DNA of 64,000 bases from Hibiscus mutabilis (Eukaryota > Streptophyta > Magnoliopsida > Malvales > Malvaceae): NCBI GenBank assembly GCA_019671005.1, contig CM033744.1, positions 15,864,128 to 15,928,127 of the forward strand, in the 5' to 3' direction. The notes beneath the pieces are model-generated. The model was given only the letters and a program-made list of their open reading frames with translations, was not told the DNA's origin and ran no database searches. Positions within the stretch are counted from its first letter, which is position 1. Each line of letters begins with the position of its first letter. The translations under genes were made by a program, and so were the position numbers. This document shows positions 1 through 11,086 of this stretch, piece after piece.

Positions 1-108
1 CCTCTATGCCTTGCGGTAATGATTCCTCTGGCATTACGACCTTTACCAAAACGATATTGTCCATAGATCAAATTATTTCGTGGATTGAATTTCACTTGAC
101 TATCTACG
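1..108 (-). pseudogene. rpl2: Plastid-derived rpl2 exon fragment (NUPT)
   Basis: Read on the minus strand this stretch translates to a piece of plastid ribosomal protein uL2 (Rpl2), including AVDSQVKFNPRNNLIYG and GKGRNARGIITARHRG, which are hallmark parts of the first exon. The match stops abruptly near 108, where AT-rich nuclear-type DNA begins, and runs off the left edge of the window. A few residues differ from the usual plastid protein, for example the HHC stretch appears as YRF, mostly explicable as C-to-T type changes. This is what an old plastid insertion in the nucleus looks like. A mitochondrial rpl2 copy is the alternative source. It is not a functional gene here. Confidence 0.8.
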
Positions 109-1787
109 GCAATATATAATAACCGATAAAGAATAACATTTTGATGCAAATGTTATGCAGTCTTTACACAAATCTTTTGTTTTAGGGTTTAACATCGATC
201 GTTTATGAATCTAGTTTGTAAGGTTAGAATTTAGGGTTTATGATTATAAATTTATATTTTGATTTTCAAAGGATAAATATATGTATGCCTTTTCTAATTT
301 TTTTATACAATATATGTATAAAAAATACCTCAAATTTAGATGGTAACACATAGATACTAATATACACTAATACTAAGATAAAAATAATTTTTTCCATTGA
401 TATAGTGTTGACAATCTAAACCTCATTACTTAATTCTTATTATTACTCCAGTTAGTTGTTTAAAATGATAGTTTTATAGTTAATTTGTGAGCAAAAATTA
501 TTGGATGAGTCTAGAATGGGCAAAGCACACTGTTAGACACCACTAACGCAACACACCGCTATACACCATTAAATTTTTAATGACTTTTTAATTATTATTA
601 AAAGTGTCAAGGATTGAAAATGCAATTAAAATTATTTTATAAAAAATATGAGTGTTAAAAAAACTTAATCTAAAATAAAAAAAATAAAAAAATAAGAAAT
701 CGGGTAGAATATAAAAACAAATAAAATAAGTAAACTTGTTACTAAATGATATCATAAGAGTTCAATTCAATGTCAATGTTTAGATTTATTTGCATGTAGC
801 TCATTAAATTTAAATACATATTGTCATATGTTTTATGTAGACATATTTGTTCATTGGATTGTGATGTTAGAAATTTTCAATTTTCTTATCGAAATCTACT
901 ATGTCAAACTTATAGTTCAAAAATTATATTTTTCCTGAAAATCTTATTTTCTTTTTATAATTTTTCTAGCACCTTAAACCTATATTCCTTTTTCTTAATG
1001 AGCCAAAATTTTTTTTGATGAAATTAATGACCCAAATTTTCTTACTCCATCTTTTTATAATTACTAGTAAAAATATTGAATTCTAAAATAAAAATAAATT
1101 AAAAATAATTCTCGGGTCAACTCAGGTCCCGATTAAGCATATTATTTCGGCTTGGAACCAACCCATGAACTAGTGAAATTTAGCGGGTTGGGTACCCCGG
1201 CCCGAAAAAAATCATTTTTTAGAGAAAATACACGATTATTTTATACCAGGTCATCGGGTCAATGGGTTGGGTATTTTTGAACACCCATACTTATCAAACT
1301 CTAGCATGCTAATTAAACTCATTATAGACTCATACAAAATTTTAAATATAAAAATCACAAGGACTTGCATAAAACTAAAAGTTTCATCATGAAATTAAAC
1401 TCATTATAGACTCTCATACGAAATTTTAGTTCAATTGGACATAAGCAACTCATTTAATTGAAATTTGAAATTTCAAGACTAAAACATAAATTTTGAAAAC
1501 TGTTATAGTGCAGAAAATTGTGGGAAATGTTACAAAGCAGCTCCAAGCATACCAAAATCAACTCGTTCATGCTCCAAATGAATTATAAACATTCTTTACC
1601 TGTTAAAATGCACTTACATGCTGATTTTTATGGTTGATAGCACCTTATGTCAAGACCTAGACCTTAATTAGCCTTTTTCATACATTTTTTCACGCATAAA
1701 GAACTAAAACACTCATTTGAAGTATTTCATGTTATTGGGTCATTCTCAATCATACTTTGAACATACCTTAAGGATTTATATTCCATA
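109..1787. other. AT-rich intergenic DNA, no gene recognised
   Basis: Strongly AT-rich with long A and T runs and no convincing coding frame. The 65-codon frame at 821-1018 is low-complexity Phe/Ser/Leu. Around 1110-1290 there is a GC-richer patch with words such as CGGGTTGGGTA and GAACACCCATAC, typical of degraded non-autonomous hAT elements in plants, but I could not define its ends. Nothing else is supportable. Confidence 0.5.
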
Positions 1788-2150
1788 CACTTGCGGTTGA
1801 AATAAAAAATTTCCACAAGCGCCTTAGTTTAGGGGTTTAAGAGTTTGGTCCAGAGTTTATAGTTTAGGGGTTTAGGTGTAGGAGTTTAGAAATTAGGGAT
1901 TGTGATTAGAATTTAAGGTTTATTGTTAGAATTTATGGATTTGAGGCCAGGGTTTATTTTTAGGGTAATATGGTTGGAATTTAGATTTTAACATATAAAC
2001 CCTAAATTATAACCTTAAACCCAAAATTCTAACAACAAACACTAAATTATAAATTCCTACACCGAAATCCTCAAACTCTAGACTCTAAACTAGATTCATA
2101 AACCCCTAAACTAAGGCGCTTGAAGAAACTTTTTATTTCCACCGCCAATG
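1788..2150. mobile_element. Palindromic MITE-like element with long terminal inverted repeats
   Basis: The left half (from CACTTGCGG near 1788) and the reverse complement of the right half (ending CCGCCAATG near 2150) align over about 150 bases with a short unpaired centre around 1965-1995. The whole element could therefore fold into one long hairpin. The ends resemble a degenerate CACTA-like start (CACTTGCGG versus CATTGGCGG). The arms are rich in telomere-like TTTAGGG words. No clean target-site duplication is visible, so the class assignment is tentative. Confidence 0.6.
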
Positions 2151-2705
2151 ATGAAATAATTACCTACTTTTAAACTTCCCAAATCAAGAAAACACCAAGA
2201 CTAAGATTTTAGTACCTCAACACCGTATACTTACTCAATTGACATTCAAAGTTGCTTTTAGGAGCCAACCTAGTCATATTTGGCAATTTGGGTCATTTCA
2301 TGCTTCCTACAAGTTTAAATTAAAATGTCCAAACAGCAAAACTCATATAAACTCAACTTTTAGTATTTTAAGTCAACTGTGATGCATGTACACATACTTA
2401 GACTTGAAAGTCAAGAACTCAAAATGCTAAATTTTGATCCTATGACCTCCTAAACTTACGAAATGATCAAAACGACCTATTTAGTCATTTTAAACATACT
2501 CAAAACTCCAAGTCCAAAACATCGTTCTAACTTACTTATCCAGTTTTTAACCATTTATACATGCTTATGACACGAAACATGCTTCAATTTTACAAACTTG
2601 CTTTTAAAACATATTCAACCATTTCAAAAGCATACCAAAAGCATTCTAACATCATGCATATCATATCATCTTGTAACTCAACCAAATTGATATATATATA
2701 ATTTA
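2151..2705. other. Intergenic DNA, nothing recognised
   Basis: AT-rich sequence without a coding frame, tRNA or clear repeat boundary. No feature is supported. Confidence 0.4.
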
Positions 2706-3480
2706 AATTTTTAATTCATGTCAAGTCGGGTTGACTTGTGGATAAAAAATCTAAACTCAAGTCCCAGCCCAATTGAGTTCGAATAGTCCAACTCATGAAT
2801 AGGTCTACTTGTTTATAAAACATTTTTGAAGCCTGATCCGCCCAAATAATCCATCTTTTATTTTTTTGAATAATATAAAGGTGATTACAATGTAGTATTT
2901 GTCTATATATATTCTTAACCCTTTGACAATGTACGTACACCTTGTAGACAGAGCAATTTGAACACGTATCTCCTAGGATAAACATCATCCGCCCAAATAA
3001 CCCATATTTTATTGAAAATAATAATAAAATATGTAGAAATATATAATTTTATATTAATATCTATATATTTTATAACTAGACTCAAATAAAAGATATTTTA
3101 AATTATTTACATTATATATTGGCTGGGCCAGTTTGTGGCTAAAAAATTCTACCCAAATCCTATTTGGACCTGATCAGGTTGGGCAATTGGACCTATAAAA
3201 AAATCTACCCAGTTTCAAAAAATTCCAAGCCCGAGCGTATCTCGACCCATCCAAATAACCCATTTTTATTTAAAAGCAATAAAATATAAAAATATAATTT
3301 TATATTAATATTTTTATATTTTTATAAATAAATTTAAATAAAATATTTTTACTATTTAAATTAAATGCAGTTCGGGCCAACGAACGAGCTAAAAATCTCT
3401 GTCCATATCCATCGAGCCCATGAACAGGTCCATCTAAGTTTTAAAAAAATCGAGCCCAAGCCAACAATATCTGACAAAAT
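2706..3480. repeat. Degenerate tandem repeat, about three units
   Basis: A block with CGCCCAAATAA(T/C)CCAT recurs at about 2838, 2989 and 3249. In the later units it is followed by an ATATATAATTTTATATTAATAT tract and then a CG-containing block (GGCTGGGCC or GTTCGGGCC, then GGCTAAAAA-type sequence). The units are unequal in length and much diverged. The 90-codon minus-strand frame inside it has no recognisable product. Confidence 0.5.
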
Positions 3481-3540
3481 AACAGTTTTTTACTTTTAAA
3501 AAATCATAATACTTGCTTTAATTGCGACGGTTTTAGTACT

Positions 3541-4186
3541 AGTTGTCGTTCAACTGTATTTATTATTTTTCTTGCTTTTTCATGTTTTATTTTTTTAATT
3601 TCAATAAAAATTTCTGCTCTTATGGCATGTGTTTCCTCTGCCTTTGTGTCACGCTTTTTATTGATTTTTATGGTTCGTTTCATCTGTCGTTTGACACGAT
3701 TTCAGCATACAATAGTGGTCATTTGGTGCTCGTACAGAGATTCTCACGGCGCTAGTTTTTTTATTTGATTTTTTCGGTGGTCATAGAAAAGATTGATCCC
3801 CCTCGTTTGATGGTGTGTTAGCTGATATAATCAGAACTGTGTAGCAGAATAATCTGCCTGATAGTTGTCGTTCAACTGTATTTATTATTTTTTCTTGCTT
3901 TTTCATGTTTTATTTTTTTAATTTCAATAAAAATTTATGCTCTTATGGCATGTGTTTCCTCTGCCTTTGTGACACGCTTTTTATTGATTTTTATGGTTCG
4001 TTTCATCTGTCGTTTGACACGATTTCAGCATACAATAGCGGTCATTTGGTGCTCGTACAGAGATTCTCACGGCGCTAGTTTTTTTATTTGATTTTTTCGG
4101 TGGTCATAGAAAAGATTGATCCCCCCTCGTTTGATGGTGTGTTAGCTGATATAATTAGAACTGTGTAGCAGAATAATCTGCCTGAT
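3541..4186. repeat. Near-perfect direct tandem duplication, period 322 bp
   Basis: The block starting AGTTGTCGTTCAACTG at 3541 restarts at 3863 and ends at GCCTGAT near 4186. By eye the copies differ at only a handful of positions (for example one extra T and one extra C in homopolymers). Such similarity points to a recent duplication. The 70-codon frame in the first copy is Phe-rich and has no recognisable relative. Confidence 0.85.
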
Positions 4187-4277
4187 AGTTTGGTTCGCTC
4201 ACCACTCCTTTCTCATCCCGTAAAGCGTCTCATTTGGCTAGAGACAGAGAGATTTATGAAGGTTTTTAGATTTTGAT
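4118..4277 (+). other. Possible unrecognised coding remnant
   Basis: One plus-strand frame spanning the end of the tandem duplication and its right flank reads like protein (DGVLADIIRTV, stop, QNNLPDSLVRSPLLSHP, then VKRLIWLETERFMKVF). The composition is much less biased than its surroundings. It contains a TAG stop and has no start. I do not recognise the family. It could be a captured exon, or chance. Confidence 0.2.
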
Positions 4278-4436
4278 AGTATGCTAATCTCCATTGAAGG
4301 GTTTGCTTTTTTTTGCACATTTGTATGAGATTTTTAGTGAATTAGTTCATTTTTTTTCTCTTTTTGATGCATTATTTTTGTGATATCTTTTATAATGATT
4401 AATAAATTCAGATGTCATTTGTTAAAAATAAGAAAA

Positions 4437-4860
4437 AGAAAAATCAGGCCTGAGAGAGACAGTAAACACGATTGTCTTCCTCTTTTACTTAAATCTAACA
4501 AAAACAGGTTGTTTCAAGCAACAAATATCTATAGTAGCATTGTATAAGTATACATATACGTATGTCCACATAAATATTATACAAATTGAACTTTTTAGTT
4601 AATAAAAGTTTGTGGTTGACCCAACCCAATCCAGTGTGAAGCTGAGTTGTAGTGGTGAAAGTCTGTGCATCAAACCGGTCGACGTTGAGTTTGGAATTCA
4701 GAACAACACCAAATACGTTTCTTTCTTCTTTGAATTCAGACATTATTATAAAATTACAACTTAACTCATGGGTTTTCAAAACCAAACAACCAAGTTTGGG
4801 AAAGTTGCTTTCATTGAAGATATACATATAAAACATGGGTCAACTATATTAGAATTGTGA
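4437..4860. repeat. Segment duplicated at 16012-18090; retains the empty insertion sites
   Basis: From AATCAGGCCTGAGAGAG to about 4860 this segment matches the segment that begins at 16012. The other copy is split by two inserted elements, whereas here the corresponding junctions (around 4738-4745 and 4743-4753) are uninterrupted. The 113-codon minus-strand frame at 4495-4836 is part of this repeat. It is not preserved as one frame in the other copy, so I do not call it a gene. Confidence 0.8.
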
Positions 4861-5968
4861 ATTCAAACATTAATTTTTAAGAATGTTGAGGACAATAATA
4901 AACAATGCACTGAATAGGTTTTCATGAAAGAGTGATGATGCATTAGAAACGCTTAAATACCTAGTCTTTCAAAAAATCAATCCTAGACATATACTTCCCT
5001 ACAATTTTCCAATAAGTCATTTATAAATTCTCTTCATTTTACAATGCTCTTTCATAAATTATGCTAGATATTTTTTACTCACAATAGTATTTTTAAAATA
5101 GTGTAATCTTTGAAATGGACGTCCTCCTCTGAGGTTAACACTGTCTTTTAGATATTGTACACCCACAATCTAAAGTGAAAATCAGTGTTATTGCTCTTCT
5201 CAAAACTATTTTGATTATATGAAAAAAAAATGTTTTCAAAAGTGTGTTAAAAATAAAAGAACTCTCGATTTATAGGCTTGGATTTGGTGTAAAAATGGCT
5301 AGTAAAACTTCACAATTGTAACATCTAAAATTTTAAGTTGGGAGTTTCAGGTAAGTTAGCAAGGGATCGAGTTAATATTCGAGTTGAAATTAAACGATGA
5401 GATTAATTCTATGATTTTTAAAAGGTATGATAATATTATTTTATTAATATAGATAAGCCAATATTTTTTAGGGTTAGTGTGAGATTTTATTAAAATGTCA
5501 ATTTGGTGTTTAAATCTTTAATTAAGCTAGTTATTTTTAAGTAAAAGTTTTTAGTGACATTTTTCATAAAAGAAAAGAGACTGTTTTAAAAGGAATACAA
5601 ACTATAAATCTTTAAGAGGTTGTTTTACTATTATATGATTTTTAATCAAAATTCCATCTTATTTCCTCTCATACCCGACTGCTACCATTCCCTAGAGCTA
5701 GAGTTGTTTCATGAAGAACTTAGATAGTGCAGTTGATTTTAAAAATGTTATATCGTGATAACACTCGCCGCATCAATAAGTGGATAAAAATGCTTATACT
5801 CTATCAAAAACTGGTATTGCCAATCATATGAAGAGCAAAGAAAGGATACTCCTATGCTTTTTGCAAGAGTGGTCACATGGGTGAGCGCGCACTGCAGTTT
5901 GCAAAGTAAACTATCTTAAGCAATGACCTCCTTTAAATTCACAAAAGGCTGAGTAAATGTGTTAAAAT
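4861..5968. other. Intergenic DNA, possibly containing an LTR remnant
   Basis: AT-rich with no convincing gene. TGTAACATCTAAAATTTTAAG near 5319 resembles the start of a degraded gypsy LTR, but no matching end was found. The last five bases (5964-5968, AAAAT) are the left target-site duplication of the LTR element that follows. Confidence 0.4.
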
Positions 5969-7871
5969 TGTCATAACCCGTTTTGACCTGACCCGATTCA
6001 AAACAAACTAAACCGACCCGGATCCAAACTTCAACCCTAACCCTAGTCGTCACCAATCTGTCGCGCCGTCGCCGTTCTCCTCCGCTACCGCCGTCACCAT
6101 TTCCGGCCACCAACCCGGAACTAAAAAACCCTAAACTAAATTAAACCCTAAATTATCCCCAAATCTATCATCTTTAAGTTATATCAACAAAAACCCTAAA
6201 AATCAAATCTACCCATACCCCTAAATCTACCACCCTAACCTACCCACTTGCCCATGCCCTGCTTGACCGGCAACCAATCCCACAAAATCAGGGTTTCCCC
6301 ATCACCAGATCTGCACCAAATAGAATATATGAGAGTTGTTAGTATTTTATTAGGAAAAATGGGATATAAAATCGGGATGAAATCTGTAGAAGAGGGGGTC
6401 GGAGTGGGAAAAAATAGAGAGATTCAGAGGGGGCTTTTTTTCATTTTGAAAATAGAGAAAAAAAGGGGAAATTTTTGTACAAGAATCGCAAGAAATACAA
6501 AAAGTTTAAGGGTAAAAAATTTACTTATTTTATTTTGTTTCAAACTTTTATTTCTTTTTTATTTCAAAGAAAAAAGAAAGATTAGAGGTTACCTGCGCTG
6601 CCGTCGTTCGATCCCTCGCTGGGAAGCTGGTCGCCGATAAATGGTAAACAATGGTCGGCTAAGCGTGGCAGACCACCTTGAGTGTCGCCGCCTAGGGTTT
6701 GAGTGAAGATGAGAGGATGAGAGAAATTTTTTAGGTTTAGTTTTTTTATCTGTTCGAATAAAAAACCAATTTTATCACTCAAACTGACCCCCAAAATGGC
6801 ATCGTTTCGGTGGCTTGACCCGCGCGGTGACCCGGTAACCCGGGGAGGATCCACATTTTTTGTTTATGGGAAAATTAAGCTTTAGGTCCCTGGACTCTTC
6901 TCCCGCCTTTACTCATGTCCAAGGGATAATTCCCCTTTTGGTCCCTATTCTTCTTTCCCGCCTCTCTTTCTGTCCCGTTTTCATTTTTATTTCGCATGTT
7001 TATTTCTCTTTTATTTCAATTTCGTCACTGTGTTTTAGTGTTTAATTTCCAGCATATTATTTCTGTTAATTTACATTTGTTTCCTTACATTTCGCATTTG
7101 CTTCATGTTAGTCCTTTTTATATTATTCTAGCGATGCATTTTATATTTGTGCGTTTTAGCCCTTAACATCTAGTTCCATGATATATTTTATATTGTTCCA
7201 TGCATTTTAATATGATCCATGCATTCATGTTAGCATTATTATTATTGTTATTATTTTTATTATTATTATATTTTAAGTTAGATTAATATTCATGTATGTT
7301 TTGGAGTAGTGTTTTTGTTATGTTAGAATGCCTTTTTTATGTGTTAGATTAATGTTTATGTATGTTGGATTAGTAGGTTATTATGTTAGAATTTATTTTT
7401 ATTTTTATCGTATTGTATTTATTCATGGTTGTCATATTTTTAGTTGCATTTCGGATATATTTTGTCAATGCGGTGCCCTTTTATCCGAGCGTAAACGGGG
7501 CCAGTATCAGGCGTAGTGATAGTGGTTGGGCGTTTATTCTCGGATAACGGGGCCTTCAAAATCTACTCGCATTTATAACCAAATTTTAATTTAATCATCA
7601 CTTTAATCCGGAAAGTTTAATATTAATAAAGCGGTAATTATTAAAGAACCAATTTTGGGCAGTGTGGGGGTGCTAATCCTTCCCCATCCGTAACCGACTC
7701 CTTAACCCGACATTTTGAAATCTTTGGTTTTTACGGTGTCCGGTCCACCTTGAGTGGCCAGTGGTGACTCCATTTTAAATAAAATACGTTTTTTTAAAAA
7801 CCCCACAACAAATATTTTTTAAAACCCAAAAGACCCAAACACCTTAAAACCTCATTTTTTAGATCGCTACA
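5969..7871 (+). repeat. 5' LTR of the Ogre/Tat-like element
   Basis: 1903 bp, starting TGTCATAACCCG and ending GATCGCTACA, paired with the LTR at 13391-15277. At 6120-6240 it contains several telobox-like words (AAACCCTAA), shared with the other LTR. The 130-codon frame at 6248-6640 has a counterpart in the second LTR only because the LTRs are copies of each other. It shows no known domain. Confidence 0.9.
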
Positions 7872-7873
7872 GA

Positions 7874-7891
7874 TGGCGACTCCGTTGGGGA
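7874..7891 (+). promoter_or_regulatory. Primer-binding site
   Basis: TGGCGACTCCGTTGGGGA lies two bases inside the 5' LTR. It starts with TGG, the complement of a tRNA CCA end. The sequence fits the tRNA-Arg type primer reported for Ogre-like elements. That assignment is from memory of the family and was not checked. Confidence 0.75.
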
Positions 7892-8593
7892 CATTTTTGT
7901 TTTTCAAAAACAAATGAGAGTCGAGCTTTTTTCAAATAATTACCGCTTTATTAATATCGGAAATTCCCGATTAAAGTGACTATTAATCTAACATTCAGTT
8001 ATAATTGCGCGTTTATTTTAATGTATTTAAAATTTGGCATATAAACCCGTCATTTTTAAGTGGGGGGAAAACGCTAATGCTTTCGTGAGGATATCCTTCC
8101 TCCGTGTAGGCCTAGCAAGTACCTTCGGGGCTCGAGTACTTTATGCTTTCGTAAGGATATTGTTCCTTCGTGTAGGCATAAGCAAATGGGTCCCCCTGAA
8201 TTGAACCCGGTTGAAAGGAGCCTATAATGAGTGATGACCGGGGGCCTTGCTACTCTTAGTATAGGACAACAAGGACAATTCGGGTACCTTTTAGCACCAA
8301 AACTGCATATAGTGAGTCGTAGGAGCCATCCCTTTAGAGCCATGTGAAACTCTTCCCGATTAGTGGTCACCCTATTTAGGCTCTGGTGCCTTATTTCTTG
8401 TTCATGAACAGTTTTAATTGCTTTATTTTGTTTGGTACTAACTCGTTTCATTTTATTCTCATCGCATTGATTTCATCTGCATCATTACACAACATCATCG
8501 CAATCTTAATTTTGCATTGCATCGATTTAGGACACATTTTGCATGTATATACATTCATTTTCAAAATAAGAAAACTGACTCTAGGGGTGCCCT

Positions 8594-10229
8594 ATGACAG
8601 CGATACTGGATAAAGTAGAAGATCAGTTAGCTCAGCATCCATACGGAACCAGGTACAAAACAAAGACGGCGAACGATGAAAGATTGAAAAAAATTGAGCA
8701 AGATCAGAAAGAATTGTAAGTGAACATAGCCAAGCAGGTTGAGGAATGGTTGGCGAGAGTCCAACAAGATATGAGGGAATAACTTGCAAAGTCACAAAAA
8801 GACATGCTGGGCCAAATGGCACAAATGCTGGGGTTAAAGCTTCCCGAGCTTAGAGAGGCCTCTGTTGTAAATCCCACTGCAAATCCTAAACCCATTGTTG
8901 GGGACGAGAATCTTATGTATCCTCTGGGGTTCACGCTCACTCAACCCAAGATACAATAGGAAACTCAACCTCAGGTGATCATTTCTTGGGGAAAGTCTCA
9001 TCTACATCAGGCCGATACTTCGACCCCTATAAATTAGCCATCTGCATCAGAAGTTAAGCCCGGGGGTAATCAAGCTGAAAATTTTATCTCAGAAATTGAT
9101 CATCTGTTTGAGACCGAGAGGCCGAAGGTAGAAGCTTCAAAGGAAATCGAAGATCGATGTAAAAGACTCGAAGTGAATCTAGAGGCTATGGGAGTAGGGG
9201 GTACCTTTAGTGGATTCGATGCCAATAAACCCAGTCTTGTCCCATATTTGGTTTTACCTCCTAAATTCAAGGAACCAGAGTTTGAGAAGTATGACGGGAC
9301 AAGCTGTCCCCGTGCTCATCTTACTATGTTCTGTCGGAGGATGACATGATACGGCCGAGACGACAAGCTGTTAATTCACTACTTTCAGGACAGTCTATCG
9401 GGATCTGCCGCCCGATGGTATAATCAATTGAGCCGACATCATATCAAATCCTGGAGAGACTTGGCCAAAGTTTTTCTAGAGTAGTACCGACACGTCAATG
9501 ATATGATGCCAGACCAGTGGACGTTGCAATAGATGAAACAAAGCATAATGAAAGCTTCAGGCAGTACGCTCAGCGCTGGACGGATATAGCAGCTCAGGTC
9601 CAACCCCCGCTCAGTGAGAGGGAGACGGTGGTCACATTTGTACAAACTTTGGAGGGTCCGATCTTGGGTCGCTTGATAGGTAACACGACTACCAATTTTG
9701 CCGACCTCATGTTATCCAGTGAGCTCATCGAGAATGCTTTTTAAGACTGGCAAAATTGACGATGGGGGTAGTTCGTCCCATAAGAAGCCTTACCATGGAA
9801 GGAAAGACCAGGAAGTGAACTCTTCGGGAGTTTACAATGTCAATTATTCCAAGCCTAGAACAGTTGTGCAATCTAAGGCCGTGCCAAGTGCTCACGTTGC
9901 CTCAAGCCAATATTCTGGTCAGAGGAAGAACACTGAGAAGATAGAGTTCACTCCCCTGCCGATGTCGTATGAAGATTTGTACAAGGATCTGCTAAAAGCC
10001 CATATAGTGGTACCTTTTCACTAGGCTCTGACGCAACCCCCATTCCCTAAGTGGTATGATCCTAAAGCGAGTTACAAATATCACGCTGGACAGGTGGGCC
10101 ACGCGATTGAAAATTGTTGAGGCTTCAAGAGGCTGATAGAAAGGTACCTCAAGCTCGGTGTTATAAGTATTGAAAACCCTGCAAGTTTAGCCACAAGTGG
10201 GAATCCCTTACCACATCATGAAGACCCCA
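8594..10229 (+). pseudogene. Decayed Ogre/Tat-like Gag
   Basis: A plus-strand frame from ATG at 8594 reads through a coiled-coil-like N-terminus and the characteristic capsid core (PKFKEPEFEKYDGTSCP, then LIHYFQDSLSGSAARWYNQL, then NESFRQYAQRWTDIAAQVQP). The tail contains YHAGQVGHAIENC, the degenerate zinc-knuckle-like block of this lineage. There are about nine in-frame stops (near 8717, 8780, 8957, 9037, 9347, 9481, 9530, 10022 and 10119) and a frameshift near 9537. Most stops are one C-to-T or G-to-A step from CAG, CAA or TGG. It cannot make a full Gag. It is the only coding remnant in the element. Confidence 0.85.
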
Positions 10230-11086
10230 AGTGAGAATTTTTGAAACCCAGTATTAGGGCATGGCCCGTTATTAAGGATCTTATTTTGAAATGCTGGATA
10301 TTAAGCTATTTCGACCCTTGTAGGTCCGCTTGTAGTTTTTCTCTCTTTCAAGATAACACTTTTTGGATTAATTTCACTGTCTCAAGCCCGAGGACAGTGA
10401 AAATCTTTTGTAAGGGCAAAAAACTACAAGTTTTAATGAAATAAACCTTTTCGATTCAACTATGTTGACCCTGATTTGAAGACTACTGTGATCACACTTA
10501 TGGATAAATGAAATAAGAAATTGTGAAAACAACAAATGTTTGGATGGTATTATAATCTAATTTGGGGGCATTACATTTTCCATAAAGGGACAAAAGAAAA
10601 AGCCACTATGTACTACGAGGGATCAAGTCTGATGTGTAAACCTTTTTGGGGCATCCATTCGAGATAAATGAGGATATCTAGAGTCGGTTGAGGTTGGGGG
10701 CATCATGTTAGAGACCATAAATCTGACAAGACCAATGAGAAGTTAGGGGCATTCCTCTGAGGACCAAAAATCGCATTCACAGGTTCAAATCATTTTGCAT
10801 GTATGATAAAATGCATACATCTTACATACATTTAAGTTGTCATGCATTTAGACTAGACACATGTATTAGGCACAAATTTAGGTGCACTCATGGTGCATTT
10901 ATTTGTACGTGCGAACAGGTTCAGGGAAGAGACCGAAGAACCTCAGCCATGGGGGCAACAACACAACTGCCAACCTCTAGCCATGAAGAAGGCCAAACAT
11001 GCATAAGAGCTAAAACATCAATAAAAGGTAACAATGACAAATTTTGAGAACATTTATTGATTAATGTTTTTTCCATTTTCAGGTTA
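10230..11086 (+). other. Non-coding internal region where pol would be expected
   Basis: Between gag and the satellite-like array there is about 860 bp without recognisable pol sequence. Short frames here (10241-10444 and 10799-11047) show no domain. Sequence such as AGGACAGTGAAAATC looks like the untranslated tail that follows pol in related elements, so the whole pol segment is probably deleted rather than decayed in place. Confidence 0.6.

Noticed and set aside
821..1018. 65-codon frame as a small gene
   Set aside because: Low-complexity Phe/Ser/Leu translation of AT-rich DNA with no supporting signals.
6248..6640. 130-codon frame with a matching 128-codon frame at 13672-14058
   Set aside because: The frames are the same stretch of the two LTRs of one element. 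Conservation is explained by LTR copying and no domain is visible.
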